Shown one piece after another: positions 49,778 through 55,817 of a stretch of 64,000 bases of DNA. This DNA comes from an uncultured Lachnospiraceae bacterium. Lineage in GTDB: Bacteria > Bacillota > Clostridia > Lachnospirales > Lachnospiraceae. The stretch is taken from positions 54,640 through 118,639 of the forward strand of contig CAJUMJ010000004.1 of NCBI GenBank assembly GCA_910587095.1, given 5' to 3'. Both the position numbers and the translations under genes were made by a program. Every line of letters starts with the position of its first letter. Within the stretch, counting starts at the first letter, position 1. Under the pieces are notes generated by a model. It was given only the letters and a program-made list of their open reading frames with translations. It was not told the origin of the DNA and searched no databases.

Positions 49778-49806
49778 ATTATAGCATGTACGTTCTCTTT
49801 CCACAA
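49778..49806 (-). promoter_or_regulatory. Promoter of the 28-residue toxin
   Basis: Minus-strand TTGTGG and TATAAT with a 17-bp spacer and TGC extension, giving a leader of about 45 bases. Confidence 0.75.
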
Positions 49807-49822
49807 CCAGACTATCATTACG

Positions 49823-49838
49823 GTTGCGACGTCGCAAC
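49823..49838. repeat. 16-bp palindrome copy 3 (upstream of BRO gene)
   Basis: GTTGCGACGTCGCAAC between the divergent toxin promoter and the BRO/DinD-like gene. Confidence 0.9.
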
Positions 49839-49850
49839 AAACTGTCTTAA

Positions 49851-50765
49851 TTGGAGGTGATTGTCTTCTTTTTCTTTTATTTCTACGACGAAGAAACCGA
49901 TTCTACTGTTCAGGTTCCGGTGGAAAATGTAGAAGATTTTGATGAACAGGATTTAGAATTTTATTTTAATGATAAGATTCGTAAAGTATGGCACAAACAA
50001 CAGGAAGAATGGTATTTCTCTATCATTGATGTGTGCCAGGTACTGGCTGACAGTACTGACAGCAGAAAATACTGGAATAAATTGAAACAGCGTCTTAAAG
50101 CAGAAGGAAATGAAACGGTGACAAATTGTCACCAGTTGAAAATGCGCGCTGCAGATGGTAAAATGCGTCTCACGGACTGTGCCAACACAGAACAGCTTCT
50201 CCGCATCATCCAATCCATACCATCCAAGAAAGCTGAACCATTTAAACAATGGCTTGCCATGGTTGGCAAAGAGCGCCTTGACGAGATGGCTGATCCTGAA
50301 AAGGCTATGGATCGCGCTGTCAGTTATTACAAAGCAAAAGGCTATTCCGACGCATGGATAACCCAGCGCCTCAGAAGCATAGAAATTCGAAAAGAAATGA
50401 CTGATGAGTGGCAACGCTCCGGCATAAAAACCCATAAAGAATTTGCCGCCTTGACCAATATTCTCACTCATGCATGGTCTGGAAAAACCGTGCAACAGTA
50501 CAAACAATTTAAAGGCTTACATAAAGAAAATCTCCGCGATAATATGACCAATACGGAGCTTGCGTTTAATCTTCTGGCAGAAGTTTCCACTACAGAACTC
50601 TCCAAAAATGCAAACCCCAAGGGATTTTCTCAAAGCAAAGAAATTGCCAAAACTGGTGGCAATATCGCCGGTAATGCCCGTAAGGAACTTGAAAAACAAT
50701 TGGGAAGAAGCGTTATCTCTCCTACAAATGCAACTACACCTAAGTACCTTGATGAAAACTTATAA
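49851..50765 (+). CDS. BRO-N/DinD-like protein
   Basis: The product is up to 304 residues. KIRKVWHKQQEEWYFSIIDV starts the BRO-N domain, followed by LADSTDSRKYWNKLKQRLKA and a C-terminal DinD-type part (TNTELAFNLLAEVSTTELSK). In E. coli DinD is damage-inducible and inhibits RecA; BRO proteins also act as phage antirepressors. The start is uncertain: TTG 49851 or GTG 49857 lie on the GGAGGTG itself, and the Phe/Tyr-rich first residues may be untranslated. It is flanked on both sides by the 16-bp palindrome. Confidence 0.8.
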   Translation: MEVIVFFFFYFYDEETDSTVQVPVENVEDFDEQDLEFYFNDKIRKVWHKQQEEWYFSIIDVCQVLADSTDSRKYWNKLKQRLKAEGNETVTNCHQLKMRAADGKMRLTDCANTEQLLRIIQSIPSKKAEPFKQWLAMVGKERLDEMADPEKAMDRAVSYYKAKGYSDAWITQRLRSIEIRKEMTDEWQRSGIKTHKEFAALTNILTHAWSGKTVQQYKQFKGLHKENLRDNMTNTELAFNLLAEVSTTELSKNANPKGFSQSKEIAKTGGNIAGNARKELEKQLGRSVISPTNATTPKYLDENL

Positions 50766-50905
50766 GTGCCGGGCATTTTTACACCCTGCTATCCGTATGA
50801 TGTACACGAGAATGATCAATGACTGTATAAATCCATTCCAAGGTATCTCTTATGGAATAATGATGTAGTGTTGACTTGACTTCAAATTCTGATGCCCGGC
50901 AAGCT

Positions 50906-50921
50906 GTTGCGACGTCGCAAC
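50906..50921. repeat. 16-bp palindrome copy 4 (downstream of BRO gene)
   Basis: GTTGCGACGTCGCAAC, 140 bp after the BRO gene stop. Nearby TGCCGGGCAT (50768 region) and ATGCCCGGCA (50890 region) form a further inverted pair. Confidence 0.9.
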
Positions 50922-50964
50922 GCAAAACATCACTCATTGAAAAACGCCTGACTTAAAATTACAA

Positions 50965-50993
50965 TTGACCACAAGTATCAAATGTGATACTAT
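50965..50993 (+). promoter_or_regulatory. Promoter/operator of the hicA-hicB-secB-like operon
   Basis: TTGACC and TACTAT with a 17-bp spacer filled by AGTATCA-AATG-TGATACT, an inverted repeat suited to binding by the HicB ribbon-helix-helix domain. Confidence 0.8.
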
Positions 50994-51015
50994 TGCATAT
51001 AAATAAAGGAGTAAT

Positions 51016-51270
51016 ATGACAGCTATAGATAAACGAATCGCAAAATTCTATAGAAAACCTATCCCAAACGATATCACATTCGCCGATGTCGAAGCACTCG
51101 CTCATCATTTTGGTCGCGAAATAAAAACCGGAGGAAATCACAGCCAAAAAGTGATTCACAGAGCATCTGGAACAGTCATACCAATACCCATTCACGAAAA
51201 CTGTATCGGCGAAGCCTACGTCAAAGAGTTGAAGGACTTGTTTGACTCTATTAAGGAGGAGACCACATGA
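51016..51270 (+). CDS. hicA: HicA-like mRNA interferase toxin
   Basis: This 84-residue protein has the HicA dsRNA-binding-like fold: a helix (DITFADVEALAHHFGREIKT) and the catalytic-His strand GGNHSQKVIH. IPIPIHENCIGEAYVKELKD with the second conserved His follows. It cleaves mRNA in known families. AAAGGAG precedes the ATG. Its stop overlaps the hicB start (ATGA). Confidence 0.8.
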   Translation: MTAIDKRIAKFYRKPIPNDITFADVEALAHHFGREIKTGGNHSQKVIHRASGTVIPIPIHENCIGEAYVKELKDLFDSIKEETT

Positions 51271-51755
51271 AATATGAATTTCGAGTGTACCAGATGCAAG
51301 TAGACGAACATCTCTTCTGGATTGCAAAAAGTACAGCACTTAAAGGTTGCGTTGGACAGGGAGAAACTGCTCAGGAGGCTATCTCGGAATTGGAAATAAA
51401 CGAACGCGAATGGCTTATCACCGCAGAGGAATGTAATATTCCAATTCCTACTCCCACAATTCAAAAAGAGAACTCTTATAGCGGCAAAGTATCCCTTCGT
51501 TTTTCTGCTTTTACCCATGAAGAGGCCAGTGAAAATGCCAAGATTCTCGGTGTAAGCCTTAATCAATATATAAATGATGCCATCGTATATTACAATGCTA
51601 CGATAAAAAGTAAATCTTCTATGGAAAAGCCTCTTCCCACCGGCCAATCTATAGAAACCACTAACACTACTGTAATCAATTTTAAAGAGTTTGCTTCAAA
51701 GAATAATGACACGTATAAAATTTTTCTTGATGATACGAACATGGAGGAAATGTAA
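51267..51755 (+). CDS. hicB: HicB-like antitoxin with ribbon-helix-helix and extended tail
   Basis: The product is 162 residues. The N-terminal degenerate RNase H fold (LFWIAKSTALKGCVGQGETA, EAISELEINEREWLITAEEC) binds toxin. A middle ribbon-helix-helix (SLRFSAFTHEEASENAKILG, LNQYINDAIVYY) binds DNA. An extra tail of about 45 residues (TTVINFKEFASKNNDTYKIF) exceeds the usual HicB length. In chaperone-linked systems such tails are the chaperone-addiction region. Confidence 0.82.
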   Translation: MKYEFRVYQMQVDEHLFWIAKSTALKGCVGQGETAQEAISELEINEREWLITAEECNIPIPTPTIQKENSYSGKVSLRFSAFTHEEASENAKILGVSLNQYINDAIVYYNATIKSKSSMEKPLPTGQSIETTNTTVINFKEFASKNNDTYKIFLDDTNMEEM

Positions 51756-52129
51756 TGAATAGCGAACCTATAAATATCGAAAATATAACTCCAAAAGAAC
51801 TTGTTATTGTAAACGATGAAACCCCTGTTAAGGATACCGAACTCCAGTTAAATCTTCACCGTAAACTGGAAAAAACAGAATCTGGATACAGCTTTTACCT
51901 CTCAGCATCTATTTACAAGGAGTCAGAAAAGGATGCGGAAAAAAAATCATTCTTTATAAAATATTCCTTAGAGACCTGTCTCAGTTGTGAAGGTAACGGA
52001 ATGCCTGCTGAGGATATACGCAAGGAAGCATCTATTACTCTTTATCCCTATATACGCGCCGGAATCTCAGCCGCCATGGGTGCCATCGGTATACGTCCTC
52101 TCATACTTCCGCCATATGAAATTAACTAA
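51755..52129 (+). CDS. SecB-like chaperone of a toxin-antitoxin-chaperone operon
   Basis: This 124-residue protein has LQLNLHRKLEKTESGYSFYL strands and a C-terminal SITLYPYIRAGISAAMGAIG followed by RPLILPPYEIN. The latter closely follows the SecB end (LFPYARExIxxLTxxxGxPPLxLPPxNF). Its ATG overlaps the hicB stop (TAATG). SecB-like chaperones next to toxin-antitoxin pairs stabilise the antitoxin and are known from the Mycobacterium HigBA-Rv1957 system. General protein export is unlikely for a phage copy. Confidence 0.75.
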   Translation: MNSEPINIENITPKELVIVNDETPVKDTELQLNLHRKLEKTESGYSFYLSASIYKESEKDAEKKSFFIKYSLETCLSCEGNGMPAEDIRKEASITLYPYIRAGISAAMGAIGIRPLILPPYEIN

Positions 52130-52135
52130 ACTCCC

Positions 52136-52174
52136 AAATGGCGTTTTACCCCGATAAAGTAAAACGCCATTTTT
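52136..52174 (+). terminator. Terminator of the hicA-hicB-secB-like operon
   Basis: AAATGGCGTTTTAC and GTAAAACGCCATTT form a 14-bp stem with a short loop, followed by TTT. It isolates the operon from the integrase gene. Confidence 0.9.
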
Positions 52175-52194
52175 ATACATAACAGGAGGTCACC

Positions 52195-53565
52195 ATGCCT
52201 AAAGTCAAACGCTGTGCCATCTACATCCGTGTCAGCACCGAAGAGCAGCACCTAAACGGTCTCTCCCTCCCAGCCCAAAAACGGGCGCTTACCGAGTATG
52301 CGGAGCGTAACGGCCTCATTATCGTTGATTGCTACGCCGATGAGGGAATCTCCGCCCGCAAGCCAATGAAGCACCGCAAGGGTCTCCTGCGGCTTCTCAG
52401 GGACGTAGAACAGGATAAGATCGATATGATTCTGGTCACCAAGCTGGATCGGTGGTTCCGCAACATCAAAGACTACAACATTACCGAGGAAATCCTGCTG
52501 GCCCATCACTGCTACTGGAAGACGATTTTTGAAAATTACGACTCTTCCACCGCCAACGGCCAGATGGTCATCAACATCATGCTCTCCGTCAATCAGGCGG
52601 AGTGTGACCGCACCTCAGAGCGTATCAAGGCCGTTCTGGACTATAAAAGGTCCATAGGAGAGGTTACGAGCGGCATGTGTGCCTGCTACGGCTACAAGGT
52701 GGTCAATAACAGGCTGGTGAAGGATGAGGCCGTCTCTGCCATCGTGGACGATGCCTACGACCATTACCGCTCCTGCTACTCGATCCGCAGCACATACAAC
52801 TACCTGTCGAAGAAATACGGCGATCAGGCCCCTTCCTGCAACAAAGTAGACCGTCTGTTTAAAAATGAGACCTACGCCGGGCGCGACAAAGATAACATCA
52901 ATTACTGTGAACCTTACATCACATGGGCAGAGTTCCAGAAGTTCCGGCAGATCACAACCGCGAAGACATACACGGCCGGCCGTTACGATCCCTACATCTT
53001 TTCTTCCCTGATCAAATGCCCGGTCTGCGGCAACAATTTTACAGGGTACCGAAAAAAGCAGAAGCTGAAGAACGGCGGCGAAAGTATATACATAAAGTAT
53101 CGGTGCGGAAATAAATTTGGCCGTCACGGCGGAGCCAGCCTGACGGAGCACAAGATCGAGGACTACATGCTGACCCATGTCTCTGCCAGACTGGAACAGG
53201 AGATGGCCCAGGTGCAGTTTAAGAACAGGCAGCAGAGGGAGCGCCGCAATACAGATGCTGCCCGGAAAGAATTGGATCGTCTGAATCTTCTTTTCCAGAA
53301 GGGAAGAATCACAGAAAGCTATTACGACGAGCAATATGAACAGCTCGAGAAGAAAATAAAAGAATCTGAGCAGGAAGAAAAGATAACGCCGCTCAGCTCA
53401 TACAGCCACCTGATCACTGCTTTCAGCGGAAACTGGCAGGAACTTTACGGCAATCTGGATAAGCAGCATAAGCAGACTTTCTGGAAGGGTACTATCAAAA
53501 GTATTGAGATAGACCCGGAAACCCATCAGATCAGCGGTTTTTCTTTTCTCACAGAATTGGAGTAG
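52195..53565 (+). CDS. int: Large serine recombinase (phage integrase)
   Basis: The 456-residue protein catalyses attP x attB recombination. The resolvase domain has Ser14 in YIRVSTEEQ, DEGISARKPMKHR and VTKLDRWFRN. A recombinase domain (residues 160-240, GYKVVNNRL, FKNETYAG), a zinc ribbon (KCPVCGNNFTG...CGNKFGRHGG) and a coiled coil (residues 345-395) follow. AGGAGGT precedes the ATG. The stop TAG lies inside attR, so the gene ends where the phage ends. The excision helper (RDF) is not identified. Confidence 0.95.
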   Translation: MPKVKRCAIYIRVSTEEQHLNGLSLPAQKRALTEYAERNGLIIVDCYADEGISARKPMKHRKGLLRLLRDVEQDKIDMILVTKLDRWFRNIKDYNITEEILLAHHCYWKTIFENYDSSTANGQMVINIMLSVNQAECDRTSERIKAVLDYKRSIGEVTSGMCACYGYKVVNNRLVKDEAVSAIVDDAYDHYRSCYSIRSTYNYLSKKYGDQAPSCNKVDRLFKNETYAGRDKDNINYCEPYITWAEFQKFRQITTAKTYTAGRYDPYIFSSLIKCPVCGNNFTGYRKKQKLKNGGESIYIKYRCGNKFGRHGGASLTEHKIEDYMLTHVSARLEQEMAQVQFKNRQQRERRNTDAARKELDRLNLLFQKGRITESYYDEQYEQLEKKIKESEQEEKITPLSSYSHLITAFSGNWQELYGNLDKQHKQTFWKGTIKSIEIDPETHQISGFSFLTELE

Positions 53566-53600
53566 TAAACAGCGTATACTGTTGAATTCGAACCCCACGC
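53555..53600. other. attR, right prophage junction
   Basis: Phage AGTAGTAAACAGCG, shared GTA (53574-53576), then host TACTGTTGAATTCGAACC. Combining the phage halves gives arms GTAGTAAACAGCG and CGCTGTTTACTAC around TA. Confidence 0.85.
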
Positions 53601-54012
53601 CACCTCCCTGGAAACAAAGGGCGACGGCTACGTGGTTGCCTCTCTCGGCGAAGACTCCGGCTATGTGCCCTACACAGCCTTTTCCGCCAGAAAGAGCTAC
53701 ATCGAAAAAAATCCCGCTGTGATAGAATCCTTCACCAAAGCTCTGCAAAAGGGCATGGATTACGTACAGACCCACACGCCGGCGGAAATCGCCAAAGTAA
53801 TCAAGCCTCAGTTTGAAGAGACGGATGTCTCCACCATTGAAACCATTGTGAAGCGATATGCGGATCAGGACACCTGGAAAGCGGACCTGATCTTTACGGA
53901 AGACAGCTTTACCCTTCTGGAAAACATTCTGGAAGAAGCCGGCGAGCTGGAAGGCCGGGTGCCTTACGGCGATCTTGTAAATACCTCCTTTGCCGAAAAA
54001 GCCGCGAAGTAA
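53577..54012 (+). pseudogene. ABC-transporter substrate-binding lipoprotein, 3' part
   Basis: This is the C-terminal 145 codons of the gene begun at 13369, in the correct frame from TVEFEPHATSLE through ARKSYIEKNPAVIESFTKAL to FAEKAAK. There is no start codon or ribosome binding site at the junction, so it is silent while the prophage is integrated. A read-through fusion from int is prevented by the int stop. No frameshift or stop is present, so precise excision would restore the gene. Confidence 0.92.
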
Positions 54013-54087
54013 ACCGTGCACAATCAAGTAGGGAAGATTCATCTTCCCCTACTCGCCACGCGGAGCGCACGCTGCGTAAGCAGCAAA

Positions 54088-54106
54088 TTCCTCTGTGTGC
54101 CCCTGC
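54088..54106. repeat. Short dispersed repeat, copy 1
   Basis: TTCCTCTGTGTGCCCCTGC, matching 63841-63859 at 18 of 19 bases, both downstream of host genes. Confidence 0.6.
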
Positions 54107-54113
54107 GCATAAA

Positions 54114-54144
54114 TACGCCCGGCCGTAATATAAGGCCGGGCGTA
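54114..54144. terminator. Bidirectional hairpin between lipoprotein and Hpt genes
   Basis: TACGCCCGGCC pairs perfectly with GGCCGGGCGTA around a nine-base loop, between two convergent genes. T-runs are weak on both sides. Confidence 0.65.
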
Positions 54145-54159
54145 TCAACATTATGTAAA

Positions 54160-54537
54160 CTAATAATTTTCACCCAAAAGCTCTTTCAAGGCATCCACCA
54201 CGAACTGGTACTGGGTGAGCATCTCCTCCACGCCGATCTCCATCACCGAATAGTTCTCCTCTTTCACCGCACACTCCTGTTCCGCCGCAAGCTGTGAAAG
54301 GTAAGTAGCGCCGATGGACTGCATCGCGTTTTTCAAACCATGCACCTCGATGCAGTAGCGTTCGAGGTCTTTCTGTTCATAAATACCGCGTATAAGCGGT
54401 ATTTTCTTGCTGCCCTCCTCCATGGCTGCCCACAGCATTTCCATGTAGATTTCCTCATCCCCTCCGCACAGTTTAATGCCAAGCGCCACATCGAATCCCT
54501 TGCTCGTCAGATCCTCCAACGTCCGAATTGCTCCCAT
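54160..54537 (-). CDS. Hpt-domain phosphotransfer protein
   Basis: The product is 125 residues. CIEVHGLKNAMQSIGATYLS carries the phospho-accepting His (EVHGLKNA) of a four-helix Hpt domain. Start ATG 54537 is 1 bp from the stop of the DUF1836 gene, so the two are coupled. With the hybrid kinase 1.3 kb away it could complete a His-Asp-His phosphorelay. Confidence 0.85.
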   Translation of the reverse strand: MGAIRTLEDLTSKGFDVALGIKLCGGDEEIYMEMLWAAMEEGSKKIPLIRGIYEQKDLERYCIEVHGLKNAMQSIGATYLSQLAAEQECAVKEENYSVMEIGVEEMLTQYQFVVDALKELLGENY

Positions 54538-54538
54538 T

Positions 54539-55174
54539 TTACTCTTCCTCCCCTTTTCTCTTTTTTCTTCCCGCCTCGTTGCGTTTATCTGTAATCCCGT
54601 CAATCATCTTTTCAATCAACAGTTTTTTCACATACACGTCAAAGCTTAACATGCAGATAAAGGAGAAAATTTTCAGAAATTCCCGCTCCTCTTCGGGCGC
54701 ATCCCCAAAGGTGCTCTGCGCAATCCGAAACTTTTCCTCCACATCTGCTTTCAGGATGTCTTTCTGTTCCCGCTCCAGTCCGAAAACTTCCTCGTAAACA
54801 CGGGACAGATCATAAACTTCTCCGTTTTGAAAATAGCGATTCGTAATCGGCTCCAAAAGCTCCTGAATATCGCTGATTGACAATATCCCCTTATAATAGT
54901 AGATAAAAATTAAAAGAAGCACATGGTCTTTCGAATACTTCTTCTTGATGGGCGGTGGAATCAAGTCGTTTTTGGCATAGTTGTTGATCATCGTCTTCGT
55001 GAGAATCTTGTCGCCACCCGGATTTCTGGTGGTGTTTTTCAGGTGGGACTCCATAAATGTCGTCACCTGATCCATATAGAGATCAATATCCGGAATTTCA
55101 TCGGCCCCGATGTATTCGATCCTATCCAGACTCTCCTTGATGCTGTTTAGCAAATCCTCAATGTTGATCGTCAT
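54539..55174 (-). CDS. DUF1836 protein (putative HTH regulator)
   Basis: The 211-residue protein contains TTRNPGGDKILTKTMINNYA and LIPPPIKKKYSKDHVLLLIF, the DUF1836 signature of a MerR-like winged helix. Its C-terminus is helical and basic. Likely a transcription regulator; target unknown. It is co-transcribed with the Hpt gene. Confidence 0.85.
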   Translation of the reverse strand: MTINIEDLLNSIKESLDRIEYIGADEIPDIDLYMDQVTTFMESHLKNTTRNPGGDKILTKTMINNYAKNDLIPPPIKKKYSKDHVLLLIFIYYYKGILSISDIQELLEPITNRYFQNGEVYDLSRVYEEVFGLEREQKDILKADVEEKFRIAQSTFGDAPEEEREFLKIFSFICMLSFDVYVKKLLIEKMIDGITDKRNEAGRKKRKGEEE

Positions 55175-55253
55175 CTTTACAACCCTGCACCTTCCGCCGC
55201 TCTTTCATCACTTATTATATAATTTTTGCATCCGCATGACAAGTATTTTATCG

Positions 55254-55282
55254 TTTACAAAGCCTCTCCGGTATGATATATT
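55254..55282 (+). promoter_or_regulatory. Promoter of the YerC-like gene
   Basis: TTTACA and TATATT with a 17-bp spacer, about 60 bp upstream of the start codon. Confidence 0.7.
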
Positions 55283-55344
55283 CATACATAACATTAAAGT
55301 TTTAACGTGCGAAAGCCGCGCAATCCGTCTAATTGGGAGGAGCC

Positions 55345-55632
55345 ATGAATAAAAAACTCAAAACCGAAGCCGTTGACCATCTGTTTCAGGCTGTCCTCTG
55401 CCTGGAAACACAGGACGAATGCTACAATTTTTTTGAAGACTTATGTACCGTTAACGAACTGCTGTCCCTGTCCCAGCGCTTCGAAGTGGCCACCATGCTC
55501 AGGCAACACAAGACGTATCTCGAAATCGCCGAAAAAACCGGCGCGTCTACAGCCACCATAAGCCGTGTCAACCGCTCCCTGAACTACGGGAACGACGGAT
55601 ACGAACTGATTTTCGATCGTCTGGAATCATGA
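55345..55632 (+). CDS. YerC/YecD-family TrpR-like repressor
   Basis: The 95-residue protein has LFQAVLCLETQDECYNFFED, NELLSLSQRFEVATMLRQHK and HTH YLEIAEKTGASTATISRVNR, the standard YerC/TrpR layout. GGAGG precedes ATG 55345. Family members are regulators of unknown target; tryptophan binding is not implied. Confidence 0.9.
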   Translation: MNKKLKTEAVDHLFQAVLCLETQDECYNFFEDLCTVNELLSLSQRFEVATMLRQHKTYLEIAEKTGASTATISRVNRSLNYGNDGYELIFDRLES

Positions 55633-55817
55633 AGGGCTTATCCTGCCTCTTCCTTAACGATTCGTTTTCTCCCATATTGACACAGGTTTACAGGCTTGTT
55701 AGAATAAACAGTATCAAGTCATATTTTTGCGGTCATAACGGCATATAATCCCGCCTGTACTATGTACCAAACAGTTACAAAGTATCGACTAATTCTTATA
55801 GGAGTAAGGAAGAAACT

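Larger units (their letters stand above)
13968..53576. mobile_element. Complete-looking temperate siphophage prophage (about 39.6 kb)
   Basis: The element holds a full set of modules: lysis, tail, head, packaging, late regulators, replication, lysogeny switch and serine integrase. It interrupts a host gene in frame, and the flanking gene halves match perfectly on removal. No structural gene is visibly broken, so it may be inducible. A tape-measure gene of 3.1 kb without tail-sheath genes suggests a long non-contractile tail. The head genes are of mixed types (SPP1-like portal and head protein, P22-like capsid). Confidence 0.93.

Noticed and set aside
32176..50921. The 16-bp palindrome as a LexA box or chromosomal parS
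   Set aside because: It matches neither the Gram-positive LexA pattern (GAAC-N4-GTTC) nor the Firmicutes parS centre (TTTCACGTGAAA).
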